A stretch of DNA of 59,405 nucleotides, taken from positions 1 to 59,405 of the forward strand of contig NZ_AONC01000030.1 in assembly GCF_000585215.1 (NCBI RefSeq). The letters run 5' to 3'. Position numbers and translations under genes: made by a program. The stretch comes from Imhoffiella purpurea. Lineage in GTDB: Bacteria; Pseudomonadota; Gammaproteobacteria; Chromatiales; Chromatiaceae. The notes under the pieces are model-generated. The model worked only from the letters and a program-made list of their open reading frames with translations, made no database searches and was not told where the DNA came from. Below are positions 29,262-38,475 of the stretch, piece after piece (the stretch's first letter is position 1; each line of letters begins with the position of its first letter).

Positions 29262-31901
29262 ATGAATCGCTCCATCAATTTCGTCATCCCGATTCTGATC
29301 GCACTCTTGACCGTCTCGGCCTGGTGGCTGCTGAACCAGCCCGCCGAGGAGCCGCCCTGGCCGAGCCGGATCCAGGGGTTCTCCTTCTCGCCGATGCGCG
29401 CCGACGACGATCCGAGCCGCAAGATGTTCCCCTCGCTGCTGGACATCGATGCCGATCTGGCGCTGCTGCAGGGCGATGCCCATGCCGTGCGGACCTATAC
29501 GGTCGAGAGCACCCTGGCCGCGGTGCCGCGCCTGGCCGCCGCCCACGATCTGAACGTGACGCTCGGTGCCTGGATCGGAGACGACAAGGACTTCAACGAG
29601 GCCGAGATCAAACGGCTCGCCGATGTGCTCGCCGAGGGAAACCGCAACGTGGTCCGCGTGATGGTGGGCAACGAGGCCCTCCTGCGCGAGGACGTCGAGG
29701 TGGCGGAGCTGATCCAGTATCTGGACCGGGTGCGCAAATTCACCTGGATCCCGGTGAGCACCGCCGAGCCCTGGCACATTTGGCTCAAATATCCGGAACT
29801 GGTCGAGCATGTGGACTTCATCACCGTCCACCTGCTGCCCTACTGGGAGGGCGTGCCGTTCGACCAGGCGGTGGACTATGCGATCAACCGCTACGAGGAG
29901 GTCAAGGAGGCCTATCCGGGCAAGCCCATCATCATCGGCGAGGTCGGCTGGCCCAGCAACGGCCGGCGCAACCGCGGCGCCGAGGCATCGCCGAACAATC
30001 AGACGCGTTTCCTGCGCCGCTTCCTGGCCAAGGCGGAGTCGGAGCACATCATCTATTACGTGATGGAGGCATTCGACCAGCCTTGGAAGGCCAGGACCGA
30101 GGGGGCGACAGGGACCTATTGGGGCGTCTACGACGCCAATCGCGAGCCCAAGTTCGCCTTCAGCGAGCCCGTCGTCCGTATTCCGCACTGGCGCGAGCTG
30201 GCGGCACTGTCGGTCGTCATGGGCGTTCTGCTGCTGGCCTTCCTCTATCGCGACAGCGCGACCCTGTCCAAGCGCGGCAAGGGCTTTCTGGCGCTCATCA
30301 CCTACGCCATCTCCACCGCGGCCGTCTGGATCGTCTACGACTACACGCGTCAGTACATGACCCCGGCGACCGCGATCGTCGGTCTGCTGCTGATGATCGG
30401 TGGTGTCGGCGTCATCGTGCTGCTGATGGCCGAGGCGCACGAATGGGCCGAGTCACTTTGGCTGCACCGATGGCGGCGTCCGTTCCCGCTGCGCTCGGTG
30501 CCCGATGCCGAGCTGCCCTTCGTCTCGGTGCACGTGCCGGCCTACAACGAGCCGCCCGATCTGCTCAAGGAGACGCTCGATGGTCTCGCGGCGCTCGACT
30601 ATCCCCGTTTCGAGGTCCTGGTGATCGACAACAACACCAAGGATCCGGACGTCTGGCAGCCGGTCGAGGCCTACTGCCGCGAGCTGGGGCCGCGCTTCCG
30701 CTTCTTTCACGTGGACCCGCTGGCCGGCTACAAGGCGGGGGCGCTCAATTACGCTCTGCGCCAGACCGATCCGGCGGCCGAAGTGGTCGCCGTCATCGAC
30801 GCCGACTACATCGTCAAGCCGCAATGGCTGCGTCATCTGGTTCCGGCTTTCGCCGATCCGGAGGTCGCGATCGCTCAGGCGCCGCAGGACTATCGGGATG
30901 CCGACGAGAATGCCTTCAAGGCGATGTGCATGGCCGAGTACCGCGGCTTCTTCCATCTCGGGATGGTTACGCGCAACGAGCGCAACGCCATCATCCAGCA
31001 TGGCACCATGACCATGATCCGGCGCAATACCCTGGACGATGTCGATGGCTGGGCCGAATGGTGCATCACCGAGGACGCCGAACTCGGTCTACGTCTGTTC
31101 GAGGCAGGCTACAAGGCCTTCTACATCCCCTGCACCTATGGCCGCGGCCTCATGCCGGACACCTTCGCCGATTTCCGCAAGCAGCGCTACCGCTGGGCCT
31201 ACGGCGCGGTGCGCATCCTGCTCCACCATTGGCGCGAGCTGCTGGGTGTGCGCAAGAGCGCGCTCTCGGCCGGGCAGAGGTATCATTTCGTCGCCGGCTG
31301 GCTACCCTGGTTCGCCGACGGGTTCAACCTGCTGTTCAACTTCGCCGCACTGGCCTGGTCGGTGGCCATGGTCATGTTCCCGCAGACGGTGACGCCGCCC
31401 TATATGACGGTCGCACTGGTGCCCCTGGTGCTCTTCGTCTTCAAGATGACCAAGAGCTTCTTCCTCTATCGTCGGCGCGTGACGGCCACGCTGCGTCAGA
31501 GCTTCGCGGCGGGTCTGGCCGGCCTGGCGCTGTCCCACACCATTTCGCGGGCCATGTTCGGCGGCCTGGTCACCGGCAAGCTGGGCTTCTTCCGCACGCC
31601 CAAGAGGGCGGAGGCGTCCGCCGTGATGCGTGCGCTGGCCGAGACGCGCGAAGAGGCCCTGTTCGGGTTCGCCTTCTGGCTCGCGGCGGCCCTGGTGATG
31701 CTGCGCGACGATGCCTTCATGCTGGACGTGCGGATCTGGGCCGCCGTATTGATGGTGCAATCCATCCCCTACCTGGCCTCGGTCTTGGTCGCGATCATCA
31801 GCGCCTCGAAGAATCTGTCGGCCGATCTGGTGGGGCCGATGGCCCATATGGATTGCGACGACATGAAAGAGCGCGAGCGGCCCGTGGCCCATGGATCCTG
31901 A
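29262..31901 (+). CDS. ndvB: NdvB-like GH17-GT2 fusion (beta-1,3-glucan synthase type)
   Basis: This 879-residue protein fuses a periplasmic GH17 domain and a membrane GT2 synthase. TM1 (residues 7-26) is followed by GH17 at about 35-300, with the acid/base Glu in VGNEALLRED near 138 and the nucleophile in IIGEVGWPSNG near 226. Two or three TMs lie at 310-400. GT2 spans about 425-660, with metal-binding DAD in VIDADYIVK near 513, TED near 605 and QKQRYRW near 640, then C-terminal TMs. The same architecture is known from NdvB of Pseudomonas and rhizobia, which make cyclic or branched beta-1,3-glucans. GH17 probably acts as a transglycosylase. The gene symbol is by architecture. Confidence 0.8.
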   Translation: MNRSINFVIPILIALLTVSAWWLLNQPAEEPPWPSRIQGFSFSPMRADDDPSRKMFPSLLDIDADLALLQGDAHAVRTYTVESTLAAVPRLAAAHDLNVTLGAWIGDDKDFNEAEIKRLADVLAEGNRNVVRVMVGNEALLREDVEVAELIQYLDRVRKFTWIPVSTAEPWHIWLKYPELVEHVDFITVHLLPYWEGVPFDQAVDYAINRYEEVKEAYPGKPIIIGEVGWPSNGRRNRGAEASPNNQTRFLRRFLAKAESEHIIYYVMEAFDQPWKARTEGATGTYWGVYDANREPKFAFSEPVVRIPHWRELAALSVVMGVLLLAFLYRDSATLSKRGKGFLALITYAISTAAVWIVYDYTRQYMTPATAIVGLLLMIGGVGVIVLLMAEAHEWAESLWLHRWRRPFPLRSVPDAELPFVSVHVPAYNEPPDLLKETLDGLAALDYPRFEVLVIDNNTKDPDVWQPVEAYCRELGPRFRFFHVDPLAGYKAGALNYALRQTDPAAEVVAVIDADYIVKPQWLRHLVPAFADPEVAIAQAPQDYRDADENAFKAMCMAEYRGFFHLGMVTRNERNAIIQHGTMTMIRRNTLDDVDGWAEWCITEDAELGLRLFEAGYKAFYIPCTYGRGLMPDTFADFRKQRYRWAYGAVRILLHHWRELLGVRKSALSAGQRYHFVAGWLPWFADGFNLLFNFAALAWSVAMVMFPQTVTPPYMTVALVPLVLFVFKMTKSFFLYRRRVTATLRQSFAAGLAGLALSHTISRAMFGGLVTGKLGFFRTPKRAEASAVMRALAETREEALFGFAFWLAAALVMLRDDAFMLDVRIWAAVLMVQSIPYLASVLVAIISASKNLSADLVGPMAHMDCDDMKERERPVAHGS

Positions 31902-32047
31902 GGCCATGCGCTGGTCTTGGCGCATCCTGAAATTCCCGGAAGGCGCGCGTGCTTCGTCTTATCGTCGACCGGATGGGGTCATTGAGAATGGACGTGCGGA
32001 TCATGACTTGTTGGAGGGAGGCTGAAACAATTACATAGCATTAAGGG

Positions 32048-32076
32048 TTTACCCGAATAGGGTTTTCACTTAGACT
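32048..32076 (+). promoter_or_regulatory. putative promoter for the RlpA-like gene
   Basis: TTTACC (32048-32053) and TAGACT (32071-32076) are 17 bp apart in the 250-bp gap before the RlpA-like gene. The surrounding stretch is AT-richer than average for the window. Confidence 0.35.
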
Positions 32077-32151
32077 GGCGGAAATTCGTGATTGTCATAC
32101 ACGCCTTGTCTTCATTGGGCGTGGTCGTTCCTAGACATGAGATTTGCGCCA

Positions 32152-32538
32152 ATGATGAAAACCCTTGCTGCAGCCGCGCTGCTGATCCTGTTCCTGCCGA
32201 TGGGTGGCGACGCGATGGCCCGGACCAATGTCGGTCAGGTCCAGAAGGGGATCGCTTCCTATTACCACGACAGTCTGCACGGCCGCCGGACCGCGAGCGG
32301 ACAGGTCTACAACAAGAACCGTTTGAGCGCCGCCCACAAGACCCTGCCCCTGGGGACCAAGGTTCGCGTCACGGATACCAGAACCGGACGCAGCATCCTC
32401 GTCAAGGTCAACGACCGGGGGCCCTTCGTCAAAGGCCGTATCATCGACCTTTCGCGAAAGGCGGCCCGCGAGCTTGGAATCATCAAGAAGGGTGTCGCCA
32501 AGGTCGAACTCAAGGTCGTGAAGCTTCCAGGCTCCTGA
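32152..32538 (+). CDS. small RlpA-like septal ring lytic transglycosylase family protein
   Basis: The 128-residue exported protein has a signal peptide (MMKTLAAAALLILFLP, cleavage after AMA). It then has one double-psi beta-barrel domain with the RlpA hallmarks GIASYYHDSLHGRRTASGQ, YNKNRLSAAHKTLPLGTKVRV, NDRGPFVKGRIIDLS and the terminal valine-rich strand. RlpA family members cleave naked glycan strands of peptidoglycan. No lipobox cysteine and no C-terminal SPOR domain are present, so septal targeting by denuded glycan is not expected. An alternative start is ATG 32137. Confidence 0.85.
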   Translation: MMKTLAAAALLILFLPMGGDAMARTNVGQVQKGIASYYHDSLHGRRTASGQVYNKNRLSAAHKTLPLGTKVRVTDTRTGRSILVKVNDRGPFVKGRIIDLSRKAARELGIIKKGVAKVELKVVKLPGS

Positions 32539-32558
32539 GCCTCCGAGATCGCCCGGAT

Positions 32559-33587
32559 CTATTCCCAGCGGAAGAGACGCGTGGCGATTCCGAGAAAGAC
32601 CGCCGAGAGTCCCAGCAGCCATCCGATCTGTGGCAGGACGTCCAGAATGCCGCCGCCGTCGATCATGACGGTCCTGGCACCCTCAACCAGATGCGTCAGG
32701 GGGATCAGTCGCGAAAGATCCTGAGCGATCGCGCTGGTCCCCTCCATCGAGAACCAGACCCCCGACAGCAGCATCATTGGCCAGGACAACAGGTTGAGAA
32801 AGCCGTCCGCCACCTCCTCGTTGCGCAGTCGCGAGGAGACGATGAGCCCCATGCTGATGAGGCAGAGCCCGCCGGCGGTATAGATCAGAAACAGGGCCGG
32901 ATAGGAGCCGCGCATCGGGGGATGCAGGACCAGGACGGCCACCAGATAGACGATGAGGCTGGCTGCCAGGACCACCAGGAGCCGCGAGATCACCTGCGCG
33001 GTGAGGAACTCCAATGGGCTCAGGGGCGTCGCCTTCAGGCGACGCAGCACGCCGTTCTTGCGATAGCGCACCACGACCCAGCCCACCCCCCAGAGGCTGG
33101 AGAACATGAGATTCATCGCCAGGATCCCGGGCAGGACCCAGTCGACGTAGCGCAATGGCTCGCCGCTCAATGCGCGCCGCCGTGGCACGTTTTCCGCCTC
33201 TGGAGCGTAGGCCGTCCGGAGCAGGCGCTCGGCGAGATAGCCTCGGGCCGAACCCTCGTTCACCCAATAGGAGGGCGCGCCGCGCAGGTCGAGCAGCAGA
33301 TCCAGCTGATGGCGCCCGACCTTGGCGATCGCCGGCTCCGGGCTCGCATAGGGAATCCAGCGGATGTGCTCCAGTTCCAGGAAGGGCGAGGAGGCGCTGG
33401 CGATCTCGCCGTCCGGCGCGACGATTCCGACCTCGAACAGGTTCTTGTCGCGCTCGCTCGGAAAGAGAAAGGCGAAGGTCAGGATCATGATGATGGGCAT
33501 CATGATATTCCAGGCCAGACCGGCGCGGTCGCGATAGAACTCGCGGTTGCGGGCGATCAGGATCGCGCGCGTTCGTTGCCACCACAT
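32559..33587 (-). CDS. ABC-2 type transporter permease
   Basis: The 342-residue membrane subunit has one TM near residues 22-42, a periplasmic domain of about 110 residues, and five further TMs clustered at about 165-335. This is the NodJ/DrrB/YhhJ-like ABC-2 layout. The RRLKATPLSPLEFL segment is the usual coupling helix. It forms an exporter with the ATPase 33 bp upstream. The substrate cannot be told from sequence. Drugs, lipids or polysaccharide are all possible. ATG 33587 has AGGAG upstream. It converges with the RlpA-like gene. Confidence 0.85.
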   Translation of the reverse strand: MWWQRTRAILIARNREFYRDRAGLAWNIMMPIIMILTFAFLFPSERDKNLFEVGIVAPDGEIASASSPFLELEHIRWIPYASPEPAIAKVGRHQLDLLLDLRGAPSYWVNEGSARGYLAERLLRTAYAPEAENVPRRRALSGEPLRYVDWVLPGILAMNLMFSSLWGVGWVVVRYRKNGVLRRLKATPLSPLEFLTAQVISRLLVVLAASLIVYLVAVLVLHPPMRGSYPALFLIYTAGGLCLISMGLIVSSRLRNEEVADGFLNLLSWPMMLLSGVWFSMEGTSAIAQDLSRLIPLTHLVEGARTVMIDGGGILDVLPQIGWLLGLSAVFLGIATRLFRWE

Positions 33588-33620
33588 TCCCGATGCTCCT
33601 GGGTGTCTTGGGGGGTCGGC

Positions 33621-34502
33621 TCAGGCACGCAAGGCGTGACCGGTGAGCTTGAGGAATAGATCCTCGAGATTGGGCGCTTCCAGTCTCAGGTCGCCGAGAT
33701 CCGCTCCCAGCCGCTCCAGCTCGGCGAGCGTGGAGGCGACCTCTTCGGCATAGAGTTCGATCTCCCCGTCCTCTATGACCGCTTCGGGTGGCAGTATGGC
33801 GCCTTCGGGCCAGGCCGAATCCGGCAGTCGGATCACGCGCGAGGGGAAATGTGCCCGGATCAGATCGGCCGGGCGTCCCTCGGCGACGATGCGCCCCCGG
33901 TCGACGATGGCCACCCGGTCGCACAGCCTTTCCGCCTCCTCCATGTAGTGCGTCGTCAGGATGATGGTGGTGCCGCGCCGCTGCACCCGCTCGATCAGCC
34001 CCCAGAAGTTGCGCCGAGCCTGGGGATCGAGTCCCGTGGTCGGCTCGTCGAGAAAGACCAGCTCGGGCGAGTTGACGAGCGCGATGGCCAGCAGCAGGCG
34101 CTGGCGCTGTCCGCCGGAGAGCCTGCGGGTGTCTCGGTCCAGGAGTTCCGAGAGGTTGCAGAGACGGATCAGCTCGTCGCGATCCGCCCGGCGCTGATAG
34201 AGACTGGCGAACATCCGCAGCGATTCGCCGACGGTCTGGAAATCCTGCAGCGCGGTGGCCTGGAACTGGATACCGATCGACTGGCGATACTCTCGATCCA
34301 ATGGGCGGCCCTTGAAGAGGATCTGACCCGAGGTCGGTCTCTGGATGCCCTCGAGCATCTCCAGCGTGGTCGTCTTGCCGGCGCCGTTGGGGCCGAGCAG
34401 GCCATAGCACTGACCCGGCTCGACCCCGAGGCTGATTCCGTCGACGGCGCGCACGCCCGGGTAGAGCCGGACCAGATCCCTGGACTCGATGAGTGCGCTC
34501 AT
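33621..34502 (-). CDS. ABC transporter ATP-binding protein
   Basis: The 293-residue nucleotide-binding subunit shows Walker A GPNGAGKTTT near 38, the signature LSGGQRQRL near 133, Walker B LVFLDEPTTGLDP near 153, and the switch His in ILTTHYMEEAERL near 187. A C-terminal extension of about 80 residues is typical of drug/ABC-2 ATPases. It is encoded between ppc and the permease in one minus-strand run, with a 25-bp gap from ppc. Confidence 0.92.
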   Translation of the reverse strand: MSALIESRDLVRLYPGVRAVDGISLGVEPGQCYGLLGPNGAGKTTTLEMLEGIQRPTSGQILFKGRPLDREYRQSIGIQFQATALQDFQTVGESLRMFASLYQRRADRDELIRLCNLSELLDRDTRRLSGGQRQRLLLAIALVNSPELVFLDEPTTGLDPQARRNFWGLIERVQRRGTTIILTTHYMEEAERLCDRVAIVDRGRIVAEGRPADLIRAHFPSRVIRLPDSAWPEGAILPPEAVIEDGEIELYAEEVASTLAELERLGADLGDLRLEAPNLEDLFLKLTGHALRA

Positions 34503-34527
34503 TGGTCGATCGCTCGTGGCATCTTCG

Positions 34528-37320
34528 TTATCCGGTGTTCCGCATTCCGGCGGCGATGGCGTTGATGGAGCGCAGCAGTGGATCCAGCCACTCCTCCCGT
34601 TGTTCCTCGTCCTCTTCGGTGCGATAGCGTCCCAGCAGGGCGACCTGGATGTGGTTCAGCGGATCCAGATAGATGTTGCGGCGTGCCAGCGAGCGATGGA
34701 GATCCGGGGTCTCCTCCATGAGGACGCGCAGTCCCGCCACGTTCAATACCTGCGTCACGGTGCGTCTGTGCTCCTCCTCGATCGCATCGAAGATCCGCGC
34801 GGCCTGTTCCTGGTCTTCGGCGAGCTGGGCGTACTGACGCGCGATCCGCATCTCGGCCTTGAAGAGGGACATCTGGGTGTTGGACAGGAGGGCACGGAAA
34901 TAGGGCCACTCCTCGTACATCCGCTGTAGCTTGGCCAGGCGCTCCAGGTCGTTGGCGCGATAGCGCTCAATGGCCTGGCCGATGCTGAACCAGGCTGGGA
35001 TGGTATGGCGCGACTGGCCCCAGCCGAAGACCCAGGGAATGGCGCGGATGGACCCGAGCGAGCGGTCGGCCTTCTTGCGGTGCGAGGGACGCGATCCGAT
35101 GTTGAGCAGTCCGATGCCGTCGAGTGGGGTGCATTCGTAGAAATAGTCGAGGAAGCCCTCGGTGTCCTTCACCAGTCCGCGATAGGCCTCCTCGCCGTAG
35201 CGGGCCAGCTCGTCCATGATGCCGAGATAGTCGTTGCGTTCCTCGTCCGGCGGCTCGATGAGACAGCGGCTGGCCTTGATCAGACCGCTGATGCCCATGG
35301 TCAGCTCGTAGCGGGCGGTCTCCGGATTGGCGTAGCGATAGGAGAGCACCTCGCCCTGCTCGGTGAACTTGATCTGGCCGTGTACCGTGTCGACCGGCTG
35401 GGACAGGATCGCCTCGTGGGTCGGCCCGCCGCCGCGCCCGACGGTGCCGCCGCGGCCGTGGAAGAGCCGGCAGGCCACGCCCCGGTCGTCGGCGAGCGCG
35501 ATCACCTTCTTCTGGGCCTCGTAGAGGTTCCAGCTGGCCGAGAGGATGCCGCCGTCCTTGCAGGAGTCCGAATAGCCCAGCATCACCTCCTGCTGGTTGC
35601 CGGAGGCCTTGAGCAGCGCCTGGTAGGTCGGGTCGTCGAACAGGGTGCGCATGACCTGGTCGATGTGGCTCAGATCCTCGATGGTCTCGAACAGGGGCGA
35701 GATCTGCAGGCTGCAGAACCATCCCTGACGGTCCTTGCCGAGCAGTCCGGCCAGGCGCGCCAGCAACATCGCCTCCATGACGTGGCTGGCCGCGTGGGTC
35801 ATGGAGATGACGTACTGGCCGAAGACCCGGTCGCCGATCTCGGCGCGCATCCGCGCCATGACCTCGAAGACCTCCAATGTCTCGCGGGTCTCTGCGGTCA
35901 GGGTCGCCTTGTCGATGACGAAGGGGTGCGGATGGGCGATGGCCTCGGCCAGCGCCATGAGACGCTGTTCCTCGTTGAAGGCCTGATAGTAGGGCGAGCC
36001 CGGCTGGCGGGCGAAGAGCTCGGTCACCGCCTGGGTGTGGCGGGTCGACTCCTGGCGGATGTCCAGATGGACCAGATGGAAGCCGAAGGACTCGGCTAGG
36101 CGGATCAGATCCTGCAGCGGGCCGTTCGCGGCGCTCGCGTCGCCGTGATGGATCAGCGAGTCGCGGATCAGATAGAGGTCGGCCAGGAAATCGCGGTCCC
36201 TGCCGTAGCCCTCGGGCAGGCCGTCGTGATCGCGGCCCTCCATGCGGGCGCGGATCCGGTCCAGGTTGGCCTGGAGGCGATGGCTCATCATGGCGAGCTT
36301 GCGCCGATAGGGCTCGTAGAGAAAGAGACGCTGGCTCTGCCCCATGGTCTCGATCCAGTAGTCCTCGTCCGCGTCGAGGCTGTCGAGGAAATCGGGGGAG
36401 GGCTGACAGAGTGCGCTGGAATGGCTGAGCATCCGGCGCAGCCGGCGGATGCGGTCGAGATATTCTTCCAGGATCAGCTCGGCATGCATGCGCACGGCCA
36501 GTTCGGTGGTCTCGGGCTTGACGAAGGGGTTGCCGTCGCGGTCCCCCCCGATCCAGGAGCCGAAGCGGATGAAACTGGGGACCTTGATCCCGCAATTGGG
36601 GCCATAGACGCGCCGGACCGCCTTGTCGAGGAAGCGGTAGACCGATGGGACCGCTTCGAACAGCGATTCGCGGAAATAGTGCAGCCCCTGGCGGATCTCG
36701 TCGGTCACCTGGGGCTTGTGGACGCGCACCTCGTCGGTCTTCCAGAGGATCTGGATCTGGGTCAGGATCTCCTGCAGCTTCTCCTCGAGCTCCTCCTCGT
36801 TGAGCCGACGGCGGTGCAGATCCTGGGCGATGAGGAAGATGCGGCGGAAGGTATCGGCGATGGTGCGGCGCTTGGATTCGGTCGGGTGCGCGGTGAAGAC
36901 GGGGAGATAGACCAGATGCTCCAATAGGCTCTGGAAATTCTCCGGACTGACCCCGTCCTCCTGGAAGCCACGCACCGTATCGTCGAAGGAGCCGATCCAG
37001 AGGCGCTCGCCCGCGGATATGAGGTCCATCCGCGCCAGGTGGGCATTCAGCTCCTCGGCCGTGTTGACCAGGCCGAAGTAGATGTTGAAGGCGCGGATGA
37101 CCTCGGACAGCGTTTGGGGATCCAATCCCTCGATGCGCTTCATGAGTCGGTCGCGCAATTCCGGATCTTCCTGCTCGCGCAGCTGCATGAAGCCGTCGCG
37201 CAGCCGTTCCACGATCACCAGCACGCGTTTGCGGCTGTGTTCGCGCAGAACCTCGCCCAATAGGGCGGTAAACAACTGAACATCGCGTTCGAGCGTCTGT
37301 TCCTGGGAAATCTCGTTCAT
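34528..37320 (-). CDS. ppc: phosphoenolpyruvate carboxylase
   Basis: Ppc carboxylates PEP to oxaloacetate, the main anaplerotic reaction in a Calvin-cycle autotroph. The 930-residue product contains VFTAHPTESKRRT (catalytic His) near 138, the glycine-rich GSWIGGDRDGNPFV near 255, GYSDSCKDGGILSA near 560, and the key FHGRGGTVGRGGGPTH near 588. It ends ...MRNTG, the invariant family C-terminus. ATG 37320 gives the usual N-terminus. The longer frame to 37401 adds unrelated residues. The ABC exporter genes follow closely, but no functional link is evident. Confidence 0.97.
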   Translation of the reverse strand: MNEISQEQTLERDVQLFTALLGEVLREHSRKRVLVIVERLRDGFMQLREQEDPELRDRLMKRIEGLDPQTLSEVIRAFNIYFGLVNTAEELNAHLARMDLISAGERLWIGSFDDTVRGFQEDGVSPENFQSLLEHLVYLPVFTAHPTESKRRTIADTFRRIFLIAQDLHRRRLNEEELEEKLQEILTQIQILWKTDEVRVHKPQVTDEIRQGLHYFRESLFEAVPSVYRFLDKAVRRVYGPNCGIKVPSFIRFGSWIGGDRDGNPFVKPETTELAVRMHAELILEEYLDRIRRLRRMLSHSSALCQPSPDFLDSLDADEDYWIETMGQSQRLFLYEPYRRKLAMMSHRLQANLDRIRARMEGRDHDGLPEGYGRDRDFLADLYLIRDSLIHHGDASAANGPLQDLIRLAESFGFHLVHLDIRQESTRHTQAVTELFARQPGSPYYQAFNEEQRLMALAEAIAHPHPFVIDKATLTAETRETLEVFEVMARMRAEIGDRVFGQYVISMTHAASHVMEAMLLARLAGLLGKDRQGWFCSLQISPLFETIEDLSHIDQVMRTLFDDPTYQALLKASGNQQEVMLGYSDSCKDGGILSASWNLYEAQKKVIALADDRGVACRLFHGRGGTVGRGGGPTHEAILSQPVDTVHGQIKFTEQGEVLSYRYANPETARYELTMGISGLIKASRCLIEPPDEERNDYLGIMDELARYGEEAYRGLVKDTEGFLDYFYECTPLDGIGLLNIGSRPSHRKKADRSLGSIRAIPWVFGWGQSRHTIPAWFSIGQAIERYRANDLERLAKLQRMYEEWPYFRALLSNTQMSLFKAEMRIARQYAQLAEDQEQAARIFDAIEEEHRRTVTQVLNVAGLRVLMEETPDLHRSLARRNIYLDPLNHIQVALLGRYRTEEDEEQREEWLDPLLRSINAIAAGMRNTG

Positions 37321-37428
37321 CGGGGTCGATACTCGATGCCGACGGCCTCGGAATGGGGCCGGTGAGCCTCGGATACTACCTTGACCCGAGCCAGGGGACA
37401 AAAACGCTGATGCCAGCGGCCAGTCGGC

Positions 37429-38475
37429 CTAGATCACGCGCAGCGCATGAACGCTGAAGCGCTGGTCGCTATCCGTCCAGACGCGTTCGGGCCGGAATCC
37501 GGCATCGGCGGCGAGCGCATGGAAGTCTTGGATGCCGTATTTGTAGGAGCACTCGGTATGGATGCTCTCGCCCCGCGCGAAGCTGAAGCCCTGTCCTCCG
37601 ACATGAACCTTTTGATCGCGGAGGCTGATCAGGTGCATCTCGACGCGGCTCTTGTCCGCATTGAAGAAGGCCCGATGCTCGAAGGCATCCAGGTCGAAAT
37701 CGGCATCGAGCTCGCGATTGATGCGGACGAGCAGGTTGAGATTGAAGTCCGCCGTGACGCCTTGGGCGTCGTTGTAGGCGGCATGGAGCAGCTCAGGCTG
37801 CTTGCGCAGATCCACTCCGATCAGGAGCCGGCCACCCTGACCGAGCATTTGGGCGACGCGCTGGAGGAAGCGGAGGGCGTCCTGGGGATCGAAGTTGCCG
37901 ATGCTGGAGCCGGGAAAGAAGGCGGTGAGATTGGACCAATGGGACTCGAGCGGCAGCGTGAAGGGTGCCGAATAGTCCGCACAGGCGGCCCGGATATGGA
38001 GCCAGGTGAAGCGTGCCGCCAGCGTCTGGGCCGATGCGAGCAGATGTTCCCGCGAGATGTCGACCGGCACGTAAACCTGGGGCTGCAGCGCGGCCAGCAG
38101 GGTCTGGATCTTGAGGCTGCTGCCGCTGCCGAGCTCGATCAGCACCTTGTGGCGGCCGAGCAGTTCGGCGATCTCCGCGCCGCGCTCGCTCAGGATGCCG
38201 ATCTCGGTGCGGGTCGGGTAGTACTCGGGCAGTTCGGTGATGGCGTCGAAGAGTTGCGATCCGCGCCGGTCGTAGAAGAGCTTGGGCGGCAGACGCTTCT
38301 GGGGTCTGGACAGCCCCTCCAGTACCTCGGCACGCACGTCTGCAGGGGCCGGATGATAGTCGTAGAAGCGGATTCGCTCCGATGGGTCCGAGGGATGGTC
38401 TGCATCCAGGTTGCCTTCCCAGCGGTCCGCTCGGTTCTGATCATGCTGAAGTCTGGTTGCGGCAGCTGCGCTCAT
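37429..38475 (-). CDS. egtD: L-histidine N(alpha)-methyltransferase
   Basis: EgtD trimethylates histidine to hercynine, the first step of ergothioneine synthesis. The 348-residue product has the DUF2260-type fold with KRLPPKLFYDRRGSQLFDAI and TELPEYYPTRTEI (histidine-binding region) near 70-90. The SAM site is VLIELGSGSSLKIQTLL near 112 and VPVDISREHL near 140. The C-terminus has HTECSYKYGIQDF. Its ATG overlaps the egtB stop (ATGA), so the two enzymes are co-translated. Confidence 0.93.
   Translation of the reverse strand: MSAAAATRLQHDQNRADRWEGNLDADHPSDPSERIRFYDYHPAPADVRAEVLEGLSRPQKRLPPKLFYDRRGSQLFDAITELPEYYPTRTEIGILSERGAEIAELLGRHKVLIELGSGSSLKIQTLLAALQPQVYVPVDISREHLLASAQTLAARFTWLHIRAACADYSAPFTLPLESHWSNLTAFFPGSSIGNFDPQDALRFLQRVAQMLGQGGRLLIGVDLRKQPELLHAAYNDAQGVTADFNLNLLVRINRELDADFDLDAFEHRAFFNADKSRVEMHLISLRDQKVHVGGQGFSFARGESIHTECSYKYGIQDFHALAADAGFRPERVWTDSDQRFSVHALRVI

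Noticed and set aside
29126-31930. 934-codon alternative frame through the NdvB-like gene
   Set aside because: It is Arg/Gly/Ala-rich and lacks TMs or motifs, whereas the 29262 frame has full GH17 and GT2 catalytic residues.
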